The notes beneath the pieces are model-generated. The model searched no databases and was not told the DNA's origin. It saw only the letters and a program-made list of their open reading frames with translations. A stretch of DNA of 64,000 nucleotides from Aphanomyces cochlioides (Eukaryota > Oomycota > Saprolegniomycetes > Saprolegniales > Verrucalvaceae): positions 248,001 to 312,000 of the forward strand of contig JAHQRK010000040.1 in the NCBI GenBank assembly GCA_019828595.1, given 5' to 3'. Numbering within the stretch: the stretch's first letter is position 1; each line of letters starts with the position of its first letter. Position numbers and translations under genes: made by a program. This document shows, piece by piece, positions 30,003 to 38,999 of the stretch.

Positions 30003-32402
30003 TCAGTCGTGGATCTGTGCCAACTTGAGCAGCTCCTTCCGCTTCAATTCTTGAGACGCGACAGAATCCAGTTCGTCAAACGTGACGTGGATGGATACAA
30101 GCAGCTGTCCTGTAGTGCAGTCGAGCACTTTGTAGGCGTGTCGGTCCTCGGCATAGCCTAGGAAGATGCCTCTGACGGCCTTGTAGTCCAGTTTCTGTCG
30201 CTTGGTTTTTGCCCTCCCGGCATCTGTGCTCACATTGACTTTGCTTGGAATGTGCACATAGCACAAGCTGCCGAATACACGCATGGCACTGAGATTCGGC
30301 TGGTACCCGTGCCACAGTTCGAACGCAGTCGTCTTGCGAGTGCCGCTGGGACACCGATTGAGGCAGTAGACTGCGCACTGCACAGCATGATCCCACAGTT
30401 GCTTTGGCAGGTTGCCGTCGATCAGCATGGATCGAGCCTTGGCAAAGACGTCTCGAAAACGGACCTCCACCTTGCCATTTTGTTGACTAGTGTATGGAAC
30501 CGACGTGGAGTGAAGGATCCCTTCTTTGGCACAGAAATCCTTCAGTTGCTTGTTTACGAACTCGCCTCCATTATCTGAATTCTCACAAAGAAGAGTGAGT
30601 TCAATGAGCTGCTCGTCCAGCATCGAGCAGTCATCCAGAATAAACACAACCTGCCGCTCAGCGAGCTCACAGTAGCAAGTGATGAAGCTAGAATGGCTGT
30701 CAACAAAGAGACACACATACCGAGAGCCATCCAGCGCAGGAGTCTCGATTGGACCAGTGAGGTCCGAGTGTACTTTCGCAGTGCATCGGTTGACCGATGC
30801 AGCCGACGACGGCAGTTTGACTCGTCGAGTCTTCTTGCCGAGCTCACATGCGTCACAGATCCAACCGTCTAGGTCGTACTGGACAACTTTGAAACCTCGA
30901 ACGACGCCTTCGTCGAGCAGGCGCTTCATTGCAACTGGGTTGAGATGGCCAAGTCGTTTGTGCCAGAGGTCAAACGTTGGGTGTGCCATCATGGCATTGG
31001 CTTCAGCCTTCTCAAGAGGCTCATCGGCTCGGATATACTTGAGAATGTAAAGCGGCTCCTGGGGATCGCCGATCACAGTGATCGACTGGGAGTTGCTCAT
31101 GACAACCAGATGATCCTCAGTCGTTTCGAAGTTGAACTTGAGTCCAGCTTTGGCCGACTTGCGAACGGAGATGAGGTTTCGATTGAACTTGGGCATGTAC
31201 AGCACTCCAGTCAGCTTGATCTTCACACGTTGATCGGTCAGATCACATTTGACGGTGAGAATGACCGATCCAACGCCTTCAACAGCTACATGTCCACCAT
31301 TGGGTAGACCGACCGTGTTGGCTGTGGACTTGGTGGAAGCCTCCATCTGGTCGAACATTTCGCGGACATAGCACATGTGGTGGGTGGCTCCAGAGTCGAC
31401 CACCCACTCATACTTCAGCTCGCTGAGTCCACGAGTGGACACTCGGCTAGCCCAGGCTGAGCCAGACCACTTCCCGTCTTCACTTCCTTCGGTCTTCATG
31501 TCCATGGCTTCATCGTCGTCAAATCTCTCGCTGAGATTTGATTCGACGATGTTGGCCCGCTTGTTGGCTTGGTCAAGATCATTTTGATGTCTTCTCTTCA
31601 TGAAGCACTTGTCAGCTTTGTGGCCTTTTCGCTTGCAGTATTCACACGTCTCATTGACGTGTGGATTGGGAGCTTTTGCTCCCTGGGGGCGCTTGCTTGG
31701 ATGGCCTCGTCCAGAGGCCAGATTGGCTTCAATTGAATCCAGCCTACGAAACAAGTCCAGCTGTTGCTGCGCCAGTTGCGCTGCGTGCGCTTCAGCCGCA
31801 TTTCCTTGCAACGCCTTCTTGTCTTCCTTTCGCTTGGCAGCCAGCTCACTTCCACGACGAGCTGCCTCGGTTCTGATGTTGGCTTCAAGCTCGTCGTAGC
31901 TTGGAGCTGACTTGAGAATCCAGAAGCTGGTCTTGAAAGTGTTCCAGCTGTCGGGCAACGACCCAAGCAGCAACGCTGTTAGTTGACTGGTCTTCAACCC
32001 TTCGCCCATCTCGTTGAGCTTCTCAGAGTGTTCTCTGAATACTGTGAGGTGCTCGTTTACATCAGAGCCGCTAGCCATCTTGAGGTTGGTCAGCTTCCCA
32101 AGGAGGCTGGCACTCGTTCCCCATTTGACCTCGAGGTACTTGTTGCATATGGTCTCCCAGATGCTAGCAGCTGATTCTTCACCGCTGACTCCGAGAAGAA
32201 GTTCATCTCGAATCGAGTCCATGAGCAGTGTCACGGCCAACCGATCGAGGTGGTCACATTGGGCACCCTCGCCTGGTGTCGATGGTCGGTTTTCCGTTCC
32301 AGCGACGATATCCCAGAGTCGCGCTGCCTTCAAGTGGTTTCGGATGGCTTTGAGCCAATAGTGGAAATTGTTCCCAACAAAGCTTTTCGTTGGGAGCCAC
32401 AT
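30003..32402 (-). CDS. Copia Gag-protease-integrase polyprotein part
   Basis: 799 residues as read. Order: Gag UBN2-type core (NFHYWLKAIRNHLKAARLWD); zinc knuckle CEYCKRKGHKADKC (CX2CX4HX4C); aspartic protease with WVVDSGATHHM; GAG-pre-integrase WHKRLGHLNPVAMKRLL with CDACELGKKTRR; integrase core with VHSDLTGP, SDNGGEF and the PYTSQQNGKVEVRF region, where the third acidic residue is usually in QNGxAE. Ends at DELDSVASQELKRKELLKLA and a stop, where RT should follow in frame. The true Gag start is probably further upstream (see the arginine-serine region). Confidence 0.85.
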   Translation of the reverse strand: MWLPTKSFVGNNFHYWLKAIRNHLKAARLWDIVAGTENRPSTPGEGAQCDHLDRLAVTLLMDSIRDELLLGVSGEESAASIWETICNKYLEVKWGTSASLLGKLTNLKMASGSDVNEHLTVFREHSEKLNEMGEGLKTSQLTALLLGSLPDSWNTFKTSFWILKSAPSYDELEANIRTEAARRGSELAAKRKEDKKALQGNAAEAHAAQLAQQQLDLFRRLDSIEANLASGRGHPSKRPQGAKAPNPHVNETCEYCKRKGHKADKCFMKRRHQNDLDQANKRANIVESNLSERFDDDEAMDMKTEGSEDGKWSGSAWASRVSTRGLSELKYEWVVDSGATHHMCYVREMFDQMEASTKSTANTVGLPNGGHVAVEGVGSVILTVKCDLTDQRVKIKLTGVLYMPKFNRNLISVRKSAKAGLKFNFETTEDHLVVMSNSQSITVIGDPQEPLYILKYIRADEPLEKAEANAMMAHPTFDLWHKRLGHLNPVAMKRLLDEGVVRGFKVVQYDLDGWICDACELGKKTRRVKLPSSAASVNRCTAKVHSDLTGPIETPALDGSRYVCLFVDSHSSFITCYCELAERQVVFILDDCSMLDEQLIELTLLCENSDNGGEFVNKQLKDFCAKEGILHSTSVPYTSQQNGKVEVRFRDVFAKARSMLIDGNLPKQLWDHAVQCAVYCLNRCPSGTRKTTAFELWHGYQPNLSAMRVFGSLCYVHIPSKVNVSTDAGRAKTKRQKLDYKAVRGIFLGYAEDRHAYKVLDCTTGQLLVSIHVTFDELDSVASQELKRKELLKLAQIHD

Positions 32403-32419
32403 GACGGCTCCAACGGCCT

Positions 32420-32700
32420 TGACTCGTTGCTATGGCTGAACGTTTGGACGTTCCACAGCTCATTCGCATCACGCCGATGTCTGTCGACGGACGGCGCTCC
32501 TCGTTGTTGCACGTTGGCAGTGCTGCGGGATGGTGAATTCGGTCCATAGTATGACCGTGGACGGTCTCGGCTGGAGCTGTGCCTGTAGCTCCTGCTTTGA
32601 GACCGTCGTTCGCTGTCGCGACTGGATGATCTCCTGTTTCTATGGTATGACCGACGTCGAGGACTCTCTCGTCGGCGTGCCATCTCGCTTGCAAAGACGA
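32420..32700 (-). other. arginine-serine-rich region in front of Copia Gag
   Basis: A minus-strand frame immediately upstream of Gag reads MARRRESPRRRSYHRNRRSS, SRDSERRSQSRSYRHSSSRD and RPRSYYGPN, a pattern like the RS domain of splicing factors, then NVQTFSHSNESRPL. A single-base frame change near 32420 would join it to Gag at GAVMWLPTKSF. It could be an N-terminal Gag extension or an independent small frame. Confidence 0.5.
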
Positions 32701-32888
32701 ATGGAACTGAGAAGCTAGAAACCGCCGCCCATTGGCGAGTGATTCTTCCATAATGGAAGAACTCGCGGGTGGTGGTTGGAGGAGCCTTTGTCCTTCGCCG
32801 CCGTGGATCGTACATTCGAGCTACAGCCACAGAAGGACGCATACAAGGTGGCTCCACCTTGTTCCATCCATCCAAGGTGTGGGAAGCC

Positions 32889-32904
32889 CCTTGGGCTCAT
32901 AACC
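32889..32904 (-). other. Copia primer-binding site, half-tRNA type
   Basis: Directly inside the 5' LTR the minus strand reads GGTTATGAGCCCAAGG. This is complementary to the anticodon arm of initiator methionine tRNA (TGGGCTCATAACC), not to its 3' CCA end. Drosophila copia and yeast Ty5 are known to prime with a half-tRNA-iMet cut in the anticodon loop; this element appears to do the same. Confidence 0.7.
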
Positions 32905-33254
32905 TATTGATTTGGTGAACATGGTGGAACATTACCTTTAGTATAAGGGGATCCCTCCATTCGCCACTCTGAATGTCAGTCGTCTTTGCAGATGGCCACG
33001 GCGGAGTCGACGTCTGGTTTCTGGCGTCGAAGCGCCGTTGTGGAGCCAGTGCGAGCTAACAAGACACGTGATGTAAGAGGTGTATTTACAGGAGTAAGAG
33101 AGACAGCCACGCGACTACTCTAAGGGGTGCCGGGAATAGATATATCCCTAACCCTGACAAAGCACCGTACATCAATTGTCATAATGGACGAGGAATTCCA
33201 ACTGGTCAGGCAATAGACAACTCAGAGGCTCATAGTAGAGCATGGAAATCAACA
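32905..33254 (-). repeat. Copia 5' LTR (350 bp)
   Basis: Starts TATTGATTTGG and ends AATCAACA on the plus strand. It is the 5' LTR for the minus-strand element. Contains the extra CATAGTAG relative to the left LTR. Confidence 0.93.
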
Positions 33255-34802
33255 GTTCCAACCGTCCCCGCTTTATTTGAAATACCTCTATATTATAATA
33301 TTCTGCGGGAACACTGGGTACCACGCGGTACCCAGTGTTGCTCGAGTACAGTATTCCGAAAGGATGGCGCTACATCCATCTCCCGATGAATAACACCATA
33401 CATGCAGCGCCCATCGAGACAAGAGTGGCCCCACCTCTTGCTCGATAATTTGCGCTCCTTCCCCATAGAGAAGCGTACTTCCCCCTTCACCCTTGCCCCT
33501 GCGTTGCAAGCCTTCTTGTAATGACAGTGAAGTACTGTAGCGTTCCAGATTCGTGGGGCGGGCTGTTGGATTTTCAAGAGCATATATCAAGTAATTTCGC
33601 CACTGAGGCTTAGATCACCCGCTGCGTCGTGGGAGCCACCATGCTGGATCGAAAACAAATCGAGACATCCACTTCACGAGGTGAACTGTGACGGTTTTGA
33701 AGAGCACAATGTCAATGTTCTATGAAGACGTTTGAAGACGTTGACCAACTGGCTAAATCCTTCTATCTACCGCCAAGAGCTCCGCCAAGATCGAACAAAT
33801 GTAGAAACTACAGAGGAGGATTGCGAGTCAGTTTAGAATTAACCTCAGCCAACTAACAAGGTTTTCTGAACTCCAAATCTTGTGCGTGGGAGGTCCAACC
33901 AACTCAAGACAGCCTCAAAGAAGAGCCCTTAAAACGAACGGCGCCTATCCAGGCGACCGTCATAGAACTCACGAAAGCGCCTTTACTTTCCAGCCAGAGA
34001 AACAATCGACTACGGAAATGAGAGGCCCAGTTAAAACAAGCCTGGGAGCTCGGGTCGCCTTGGTCGTCAAAGCTCGGGCAATTTCAGGTGGGTAAACCCG
34101 TGTAGCTTTAGCAGACAAGCTCGGGAAGTTTAACCCGATAGTTGAAACTTGGTCTGCAAGGCTCGGGTAGCCGTACGCAAGCTAGCCCCGGCCGTCGGAA
34201 CCCTCGTTAGCTCTATCATACTCTGTGCCGAGAGGGAGGTGTCGTGAGCTATGACAAGCTCACCCTAGCAGATCCTCTCGCGATTTACCTCTTGGAACCT
34301 CATTGCATTTCTATGCGGCTTTTGCGTTGACATTTCAGGCTTGAGCCGCCCCAAGTCGAGCCAACAAGCATTAGACGCAGGTCTGGTATTCTGTTGCAAT
34401 CCGCCGAGGTTAAATCGTTGCAACTACTTTCGAGCTGCGACCACCAGAAGAAACTCAGTAACACATATTTTCTGTACTGCAATACCTTGAATAGCGGGCT
34501 CATTGGCCATCTTGTTAACTTCTGAGGCTTTATTTAATCATGGAACGGCTGACTCGAGGAGAAAAGCTCCTGGAATTAGAACCACCCTCACCTCTAGGGC
34601 GAAGTTGAGATACGATCATTTGGGGCTTTGCGTTGGAACTTTGGATGTTAAGTCCTTGCATGGCATTGGGGGTTTAGGGTGCAGATTTAAACGCAAAAAG
34701 TAGGTTATAGCCAAAGACGAAAGTTGAATTATCCAGAACAGTATCCTGCATGTGCGATTGAATTTATCTCCAACTGATGCTGTTGATTGCTGTTCTTTTG
34801 GG
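33255..34802. other. intergenic interval with hairpin and secreted-family tail relic
   Basis: A perfect 13-bp hairpin lies at 33310-33339 (arms AACACTGGGTACC, loop ACGC). From about 33880 to 34200 fragments such as GGGAGCTCGGGTCGCCTTGG and GTCAAAGCTCGGGCAATTTC read SSGRLGRQSSGNF, the Ser/Arg/Gln repeat found in the C-termini of the secreted family at 40188 and 34803, so a decayed copy 3 is likely. The remainder shows nothing coding. Confidence 0.45.
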
Positions 34803-35279
34803 CTAACGTGGTTCAATTTCTGAATCCGAAATTCCTGCAGTCGAAGTTTGACGGTTATGACGACCCGAAGTTTGACGGTTAAGACGACCCGAACTTTGAC
34901 GCTCCTTCGGGACTCCTTTGCCTGTCCACTGTAGATTTCCGCGTCGAGCGTAATGTCTTTCTTCCATTTGCTTTCTCTGCCCTCGCTTGGGCTGGCTAGC
35001 AGGTTGCCTAGCAGGTTGCCTAGCAGGTTGGCTAGCAGGCTTGTTGGCGGATTTGCCGCACATGCGTCCGAAACAACTCAGGAGACCATTGGCTACCAGT
35101 TGTCTCTTAGGCGTGTAGTACGAAGCGAATGACGCGTCTTGCTGCAGAATGCGGTTTTCTTGGATCACAGAGTCCGTGCGGACTTGCTGATGGGTCGCCA
35201 TAAATGACGAGTCTTGGCGAGGTTGGTTGAAAGCCACGACGGTAGAAATAGCCAGCGCAAGGGGGATCAAGACACGCAT
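34803..35279 (-). CDS. small secreted modular protein, copy A
   Basis: 158 residues, intronless. Signal peptide MRVLIPLALAISTVVAF (1-17), then NQPRQDSSFMATHQQVRTDS and VIQENRILQQDASFASYYT, followed by PKRQLVANGLLSCFG with Cys in SCFG and MCGK. The second half is low complexity: four ARQPASQP-type repeats encoded by 12-nt units, then SSGRLNRQTSGRHNRQTS. The first 100 residues and about 90 nt of leader are almost identical to copy B at 36748-37266, whereas the C-termini are unrelated. A conserved N-terminal delivery part with swapped tails is the architecture of oomycete effector families, but this is not the RxLR or LFLAK type and function is unknown. ATG at 35279 chosen for the signal peptide. 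Confidence 0.75.
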   Translation of the reverse strand: MRVLIPLALAISTVVAFNQPRQDSSFMATHQQVRTDSVIQENRILQQDASFASYYTPKRQLVANGLLSCFGRMCGKSANKPASQPARQPARQPASQPKRGQRKQMEERHYARRGNLQWTGKGVPKERQSSGRLNRQTSGRHNRQTSTAGISDSEIEPR

Positions 35280-35359
35280 GGGAGATATTTCTTGACGGCA
35301 ATTTCGACAATGACACAAACACTGCTCTTCGTTGTGGCATTTCAAGACACAACATGCAA
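34992..35359. repeat. duplicated block shared with 36994-37346
   Basis: Leader, signal peptide and N-terminal coding region of copies A and B match with only a few differences (for example CATGCGT against CTTGCCT near 35073) and one extra 12-nt Gln/Pro unit here. Matching stops abruptly after ACATGCAA on the upstream side and at the GCTAGCAGG repeats on the coding side. Confidence 0.85.
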
Positions 35360-36747
35360 CGCTGCGGTTGCAAGAATCGTTCCGCGAACGCTGCAATCGA
35401 GCAAAACGAATACTTGGTCGACACAAGGTGAGTGGATTATTTCAGGTTCTCTTGACAAAGGATTGGACAATATGACACGTCTGTTTACGTCTAACGTTAG
35501 CCCATTGTTAATACATACTACGGGTAGTATTGTATCTTGAAATGGATGCGGCGAGGAGCGCATCCTTGGTTTGCTGGTCGAGAGACATGTGGAAGGAGAA
35601 CGGCTAGAAACCGACTGGATTCCATAAGCCATACAGTGAAGCCTCCCACGAAGAAAGCATTTTTCAGAGGTTCAAATATTACTTTTGACAGTACATAATA
35701 TATCATAGTCCAAGTATATCAATCTAAGATGACCATATCGAATACTCACCAGCTGCCCATGTAATCACCATAAGAAATGAGTTTGTTGGTTTTGATCGTC
35801 TCGTGACTAGATTCTAACCTTACACTCACGCCTATTCAATTTGTCCTTGTTTCCAATCATTCAGCATTTTCTCTTGTGTACTCTGCTTTCAATTTTATCC
35901 ATCATGAATAATCTCATAATGAACCTTTTGATTTACTGCTCAGCCTCCAAATATTCTCACCAATGGCAAACAGTAACACACTTGATAATACCTTTGTCAT
36001 TTAATACTTATTGATTTCAACAGTTCATACTGTACGATAAGATTTCCTCGTGGGAGGCTTTTCTGTACTATTAATAGTAAGCCGGAGTGTACTGCACTGC
36101 TATAAAAGTCCATTTCATAAGTCAGTTTGGCTTTGCATGGTAGAACAGTGCGTCGTTAGTATTCTTATGACACCACCTGCGTGTTGAGAGATATCGCATT
36201 GCATCGAATCAATCCCCATGTTCGAATTGGAGAAGAGAATATCCTGTCCTCTTAAAGCATACTACTAATAGTAGTAGAACTTGACGAGACTCGACCTTCA
36301 TGGCTTTGTTGCCACGTGGTTGTTAGCATACATGACGCGCACAAGTTAAAGCGCGCGTCCAAGAGGCATGTACAATGCTCGTCCCACGTGTTTTATCATG
36401 CATGCCTCGTGGCTCTTGAAGCGCGGGATGAGCGTCATGCCAAGTGTCTGAATGCTATCGTGATTGCTCATGGCCATGAATGTACCACGTGCAGAAAATG
36501 TTGTATCAAATGCGATTTCAGAGGCGATGTAGCCGAAATGGCCGGGGGATAGGACGAAAGTTCTCCTCCACTCATCAATAACACATACGCGTTGGGGCTC
36601 TTGTAGCATCGTGGAAATTGTTGCATGTTAATGAAGTGTTAAGAACGTGCAAATGCTTAAACGAGTACATTCAAAAATATAGTCCGAAATGGACACATGT
36701 GACTGCTTCAGTGAGGTGCACTAACTTTGACGGCTACGCGAGCGACT
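35360..36747. other. intergenic interval
   Basis: I see no gene. Bases 35640-36300 are AT-rich. Short palindromes occur (CTATTAATAG near 36067; TACTAATAGTA near 36265). The first 40 bases are the conserved upstream region of copy A (GCGTTCGCGGAACGATTC on the minus strand), related to relic copy 2. Confidence 0.45.
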
Positions 36748-37266
36748 TTAAGACGAAGATGCCCCTTGCCTCTTCTTCGCAATTCTCTCTTTCGCACCAG
36801 GCGCGAGAGGAAACACTCCAGCTATATCAGCACGGCGGTCACTTTCCGAACGCATGTCTTTGGGGTATTCGATTTGTTTCTTGGGCTCCGGAGGCCTATT
36901 CGCCCGTTCTTGCGCCCGTTCTTGCCTGTGCTTCGCAATTCTCTCTTTCGCACCAGGCGCAAAGGGATAGACCTGGGTCCTATGCGGGTCTTCGCTAGCA
37001 GGTTGCCTAGCAGGTTGGCTAGCAGGCTTGTTGGCGGATTTGCCGCACTTGCCTCCGAAACAACTCAGGAGACCATTGGCTACCAGTTGTCTCTTAGGCG
37101 TGTAGTACGAAGCGAATGACGCGTCTTGCTGCAGAATGCGGTTTTCTTGGATCACAGAGTCCGTGCGGACTTGCTGATGGGTCGCCATAAATGACGAGTC
37201 TTGGCGAGGTTGGTTGAAAGCCACGACGGTAGAAATAGCCAGCGCAAGGGGGATCAAGACACGCAT
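36748..37266 (-). CDS. small secreted modular protein, copy B
   Basis: 172 residues, intronless. Signal peptide and residues to about 100 equal copy A, including NRILQQDASFASYYTPKRQL and VANGLLSCFG; MCGK is KCGK here. The C-terminus differs: after ASQPARQPASEDP it has two copies of a module FAPGAKERIAKHRQ / LAPGAKERIAKKRQ, separated by a basic RANRPPEPKKQIEYP segment. The Gln/Pro repeat at the junction is the likely site of recombination between tails. The upstream leader is duplicated with copy A to ACATGCAA. Role unknown; a secreted effector-like protein is an inference from architecture only. Confidence 0.75.
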   Translation of the reverse strand: MRVLIPLALAISTVVAFNQPRQDSSFMATHQQVRTDSVIQENRILQQDASFASYYTPKRQLVANGLLSCFGGKCGKSANKPASQPARQPASEDPHRTQVYPFAPGAKERIAKHRQERAQERANRPPEPKKQIEYPKDMRSESDRRADIAGVFPLAPGAKERIAKKRQGASSS

Positions 37267-37346
37267 GGGAGATATTTCTTGACGGCAATTTCGACAATGA
37301 CACAAACACTGCTCTTCGTTGTGGCATTTCAAGACACAACATGCAA
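36994..37346. repeat. duplicated block shared with 34992-35359
   Basis: Second copy of the duplicated leader and N-terminal region. Confidence 0.85.
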
Positions 37347-37514
37347 TCCAAGAAGGACTTTATTTCCCGTGTTGCTTACAGGTACTGTAGTACAAGATTC
37401 AAGTGCGCCACGCTGGAGTCAATTTTTGCTCTTGGGTGCACTATTAACCAGAATTAGTTATTTTACGGCTCTTGGTGTACAGTGTACATGATTGAGTAAA
37501 CGAATGAATCAATG

Positions 37515-37655
37515 TGATTGGTTCAAATATAAAGCATTTTGATTGGCTAAAAATAAAAGTCATTTGATTGGCTAAAAATACGAAAAGTCCTTTGATTGGC
37601 TAAAAATATGAAAGAAATCTGATTGGCTAAAAACATGAACAAACCTGATTGGCTG
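37515..37655 (+). repeat. tandem array of GATTGGCTAAAAA (inverted CCAAT boxes)
   Basis: GATTGG occurs at 37515, 37541, 37566, 37594, 37621 and 37647, spaced 25-28 nt; the last five are followed by CTAAAAA or CTGGTAAA. The 26-nt period and conserved GATTGGCTAAAAAYA core make this a tandem repeat. GATTGG is the reverse of the CCAAT box bound by NF-Y. Confidence 0.8.
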
Positions 37656-37765
37656 GTAAATGCCCCCAGTCAGGGGCATTTTGGAACACCTGATGAATTT
37701 GGGACACCTGATGCTCCAGAGAACACGACGAGGTCTGCCAAATTCGATGCACACTCTGTGGACTA

Positions 37766-38083
37766 TTGCGACACTGGTCGTCGTTCATGGATGAATCAAC
37801 GACCATCCCTTACAAGTCCTGTTTACTGTGCAGGATCAAGCGAGGACGGCCAGCACATGGTTCATCATTGTACGATCCAAAAATACGCTTCGTTCCTCGT
37901 GACTTTGAGAGTTTCCGAGAATTCGATATCAACCTGAATCAATTTGTTCAGGACCACAGCGGTTACACCATTTTTCTCATGTGCTTACACGTCGAAGAAC
38001 TCGCAATGAGGTCACCAGAAGAGCGACAACGTGTATTTGACCGCATATGGAAAGCTTTTGCAGACGCATTTGACTACAAGTTC
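37766..38083 (+). pseudogene. coding-like fragment of unknown family
   Basis: Open frame reading RIKRGRPAHGSSLYDPKIRF, VPRDFESFREFDINLNQFVQ and SPEERQRVFDRIWKAFADAF, followed by DYKF and a GTACAG splice-donor-like word. The composition looks coding and the CCAAT array lies directly upstream, but the frame has no convincing start (the preceding coding-like DEFGTPDAPENTTRSAKFDA is in another frame). I do not recognise the family. Confidence 0.35.
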
Positions 38084-38119
38084 AGGTACAGAGTTACATA
38101 TTCCAGAGTATAAGACATG

Positions 38120-38683
38120 ACTAGCAATCGCAGAAAAGAGGAAAAGAGGGCTTTTCACAATTCCCACAATGCATTTGTAATGCGCTATCAGTATTCTCAG
38201 CGCAGCGACACAAGAGACCGACTTGTTCAAAGCCAGAAACGTTTGGACTTGACTGACTGACCAGCAAAACGGAACAAGCTTTCTTTTCAGACGTATGACT
38301 GTTACGGCAAAATTGATGAACTGCAAAGCCATGGTCAATCTTGACATTGGCATCAAGAACATCTGTCATCTTGAAGCGGTCGCAGTACACGCGTGCAGAT
38401 TCAGAGGGTTGAAATGACTTGTTGCCATATCGGTCGCGGAGTATGTTTATCATGGAAGAAGCATGTTGAACTTCTTAACCATTCGCACGTGTTGGTCATC
38501 GAGTGCGGCGAGTATAAGAGCTTTCGCCAGACGGTTCTTGTTTGTGTATTCGGGATCAGTATCGGGCATAGTGCCTTCAACGACAGCGTCGACTTCTTTG
38601 TATTCGAGGAAGGAAAGGAGTCGAGTGTACCACTCACTGAACGACTTTCCTTTGAACACGTGGACAAAATATTTAAATTCCAT
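38120..38683 (-). pseudogene. Copia-type gag fragment
   Basis: MEFKYFVHVFKGKSFSEWYT, LLSFLEYKEVDAVVEGTMPD and NRLAKALILAALDDQHVRMV match the start of the UBN2/gag domain of Copia elements (FKGxNYxxWKxRMLxxLxxxxLxxVVxG ... KAKAxIxLxLxDxxLxxV). After a frame change it continues with LRDRYGNKSFQPSESARVYC and FKMTDVLDANVKIDHGF. No LTRs or pol seen nearby. Different from the full Copia at 27330. Confidence 0.65.
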
Positions 38684-38729
38684 GGTTCAAGTTCAATGAA
38701 TGTGATTGGATGAAACTAACTAATTAAAA

Positions 38730-38999
38730 TTAGTTGTAACCGCGAGATTTGATAACTGGAAGAAGCTTGCGATGCAACAATTCGTGGAGTTTGTTCTCAA
38801 ACTTCTCCTCGGCAAAGTTCACAGCGGACTCAAGAGTGTGCTTGATAGTCAAAAGAATGCCTTCGGTTTCTTCAACGATGTGTTGAAATTCGGGATCCGA
38901 AAATTCGTTTGCGATTCGGCCACCGAGGCAGTTGGCAATACGTTGAGAACGCTGACTAACGTGACTCAAAGTATTTCCACGATTTTTTGGCTGAGTCAC
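38730..38999 (-). CDS. small hypothetical helical protein
   Basis: 89 residues: MTQPKNRGNTLSHVSQRSQR, IANCLGGRIANEFSDPEFQH, then an acidic-hydrophobic heptad-like stretch IVEETEGILLTIKHTLESAV and FAEEKFENKLHELLHRKLLP. No signal peptide or known domain. It ends 46 nt before the gag fragment on the same strand and might be part of that element's Gag, or independent. Confidence 0.4.
   Translation of the reverse strand: MTQPKNRGNTLSHVSQRSQRIANCLGGRIANEFSDPEFQHIVEETEGILLTIKHTLESAVNFAEEKFENKLHELLHRKLLPVIKSRGYN

Larger units (their letters stand above)
27330..33254 (-). mobile_element. Copia (Ty1/copia) LTR retrotransposon
   Basis: A complete 5.9-kb element on the minus strand. LTRs at 27330-27671 and 32905-33254 are identical as far as I can compare, apart from an 8-bp CATAGTAG absent from the left one. 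GTTCC occurs directly before (27325-27329) and directly after (33255-33259), the 5-bp target-site duplication. Gene order Gag, protease, integrase, reverse transcriptase, RNase H is that of Pseudoviridae/Copia. The coding region is broken by at least three frame changes, so this copy is not autonomous as read, even though its near-identical LTRs imply recent insertion. Confidence 0.95.

Noticed and set aside
32889..32904. tRNA gene near the Copia LTR
   Set aside because: Only the anticodon-arm complement is present, with no acceptor or T arms; it is a primer-binding site.
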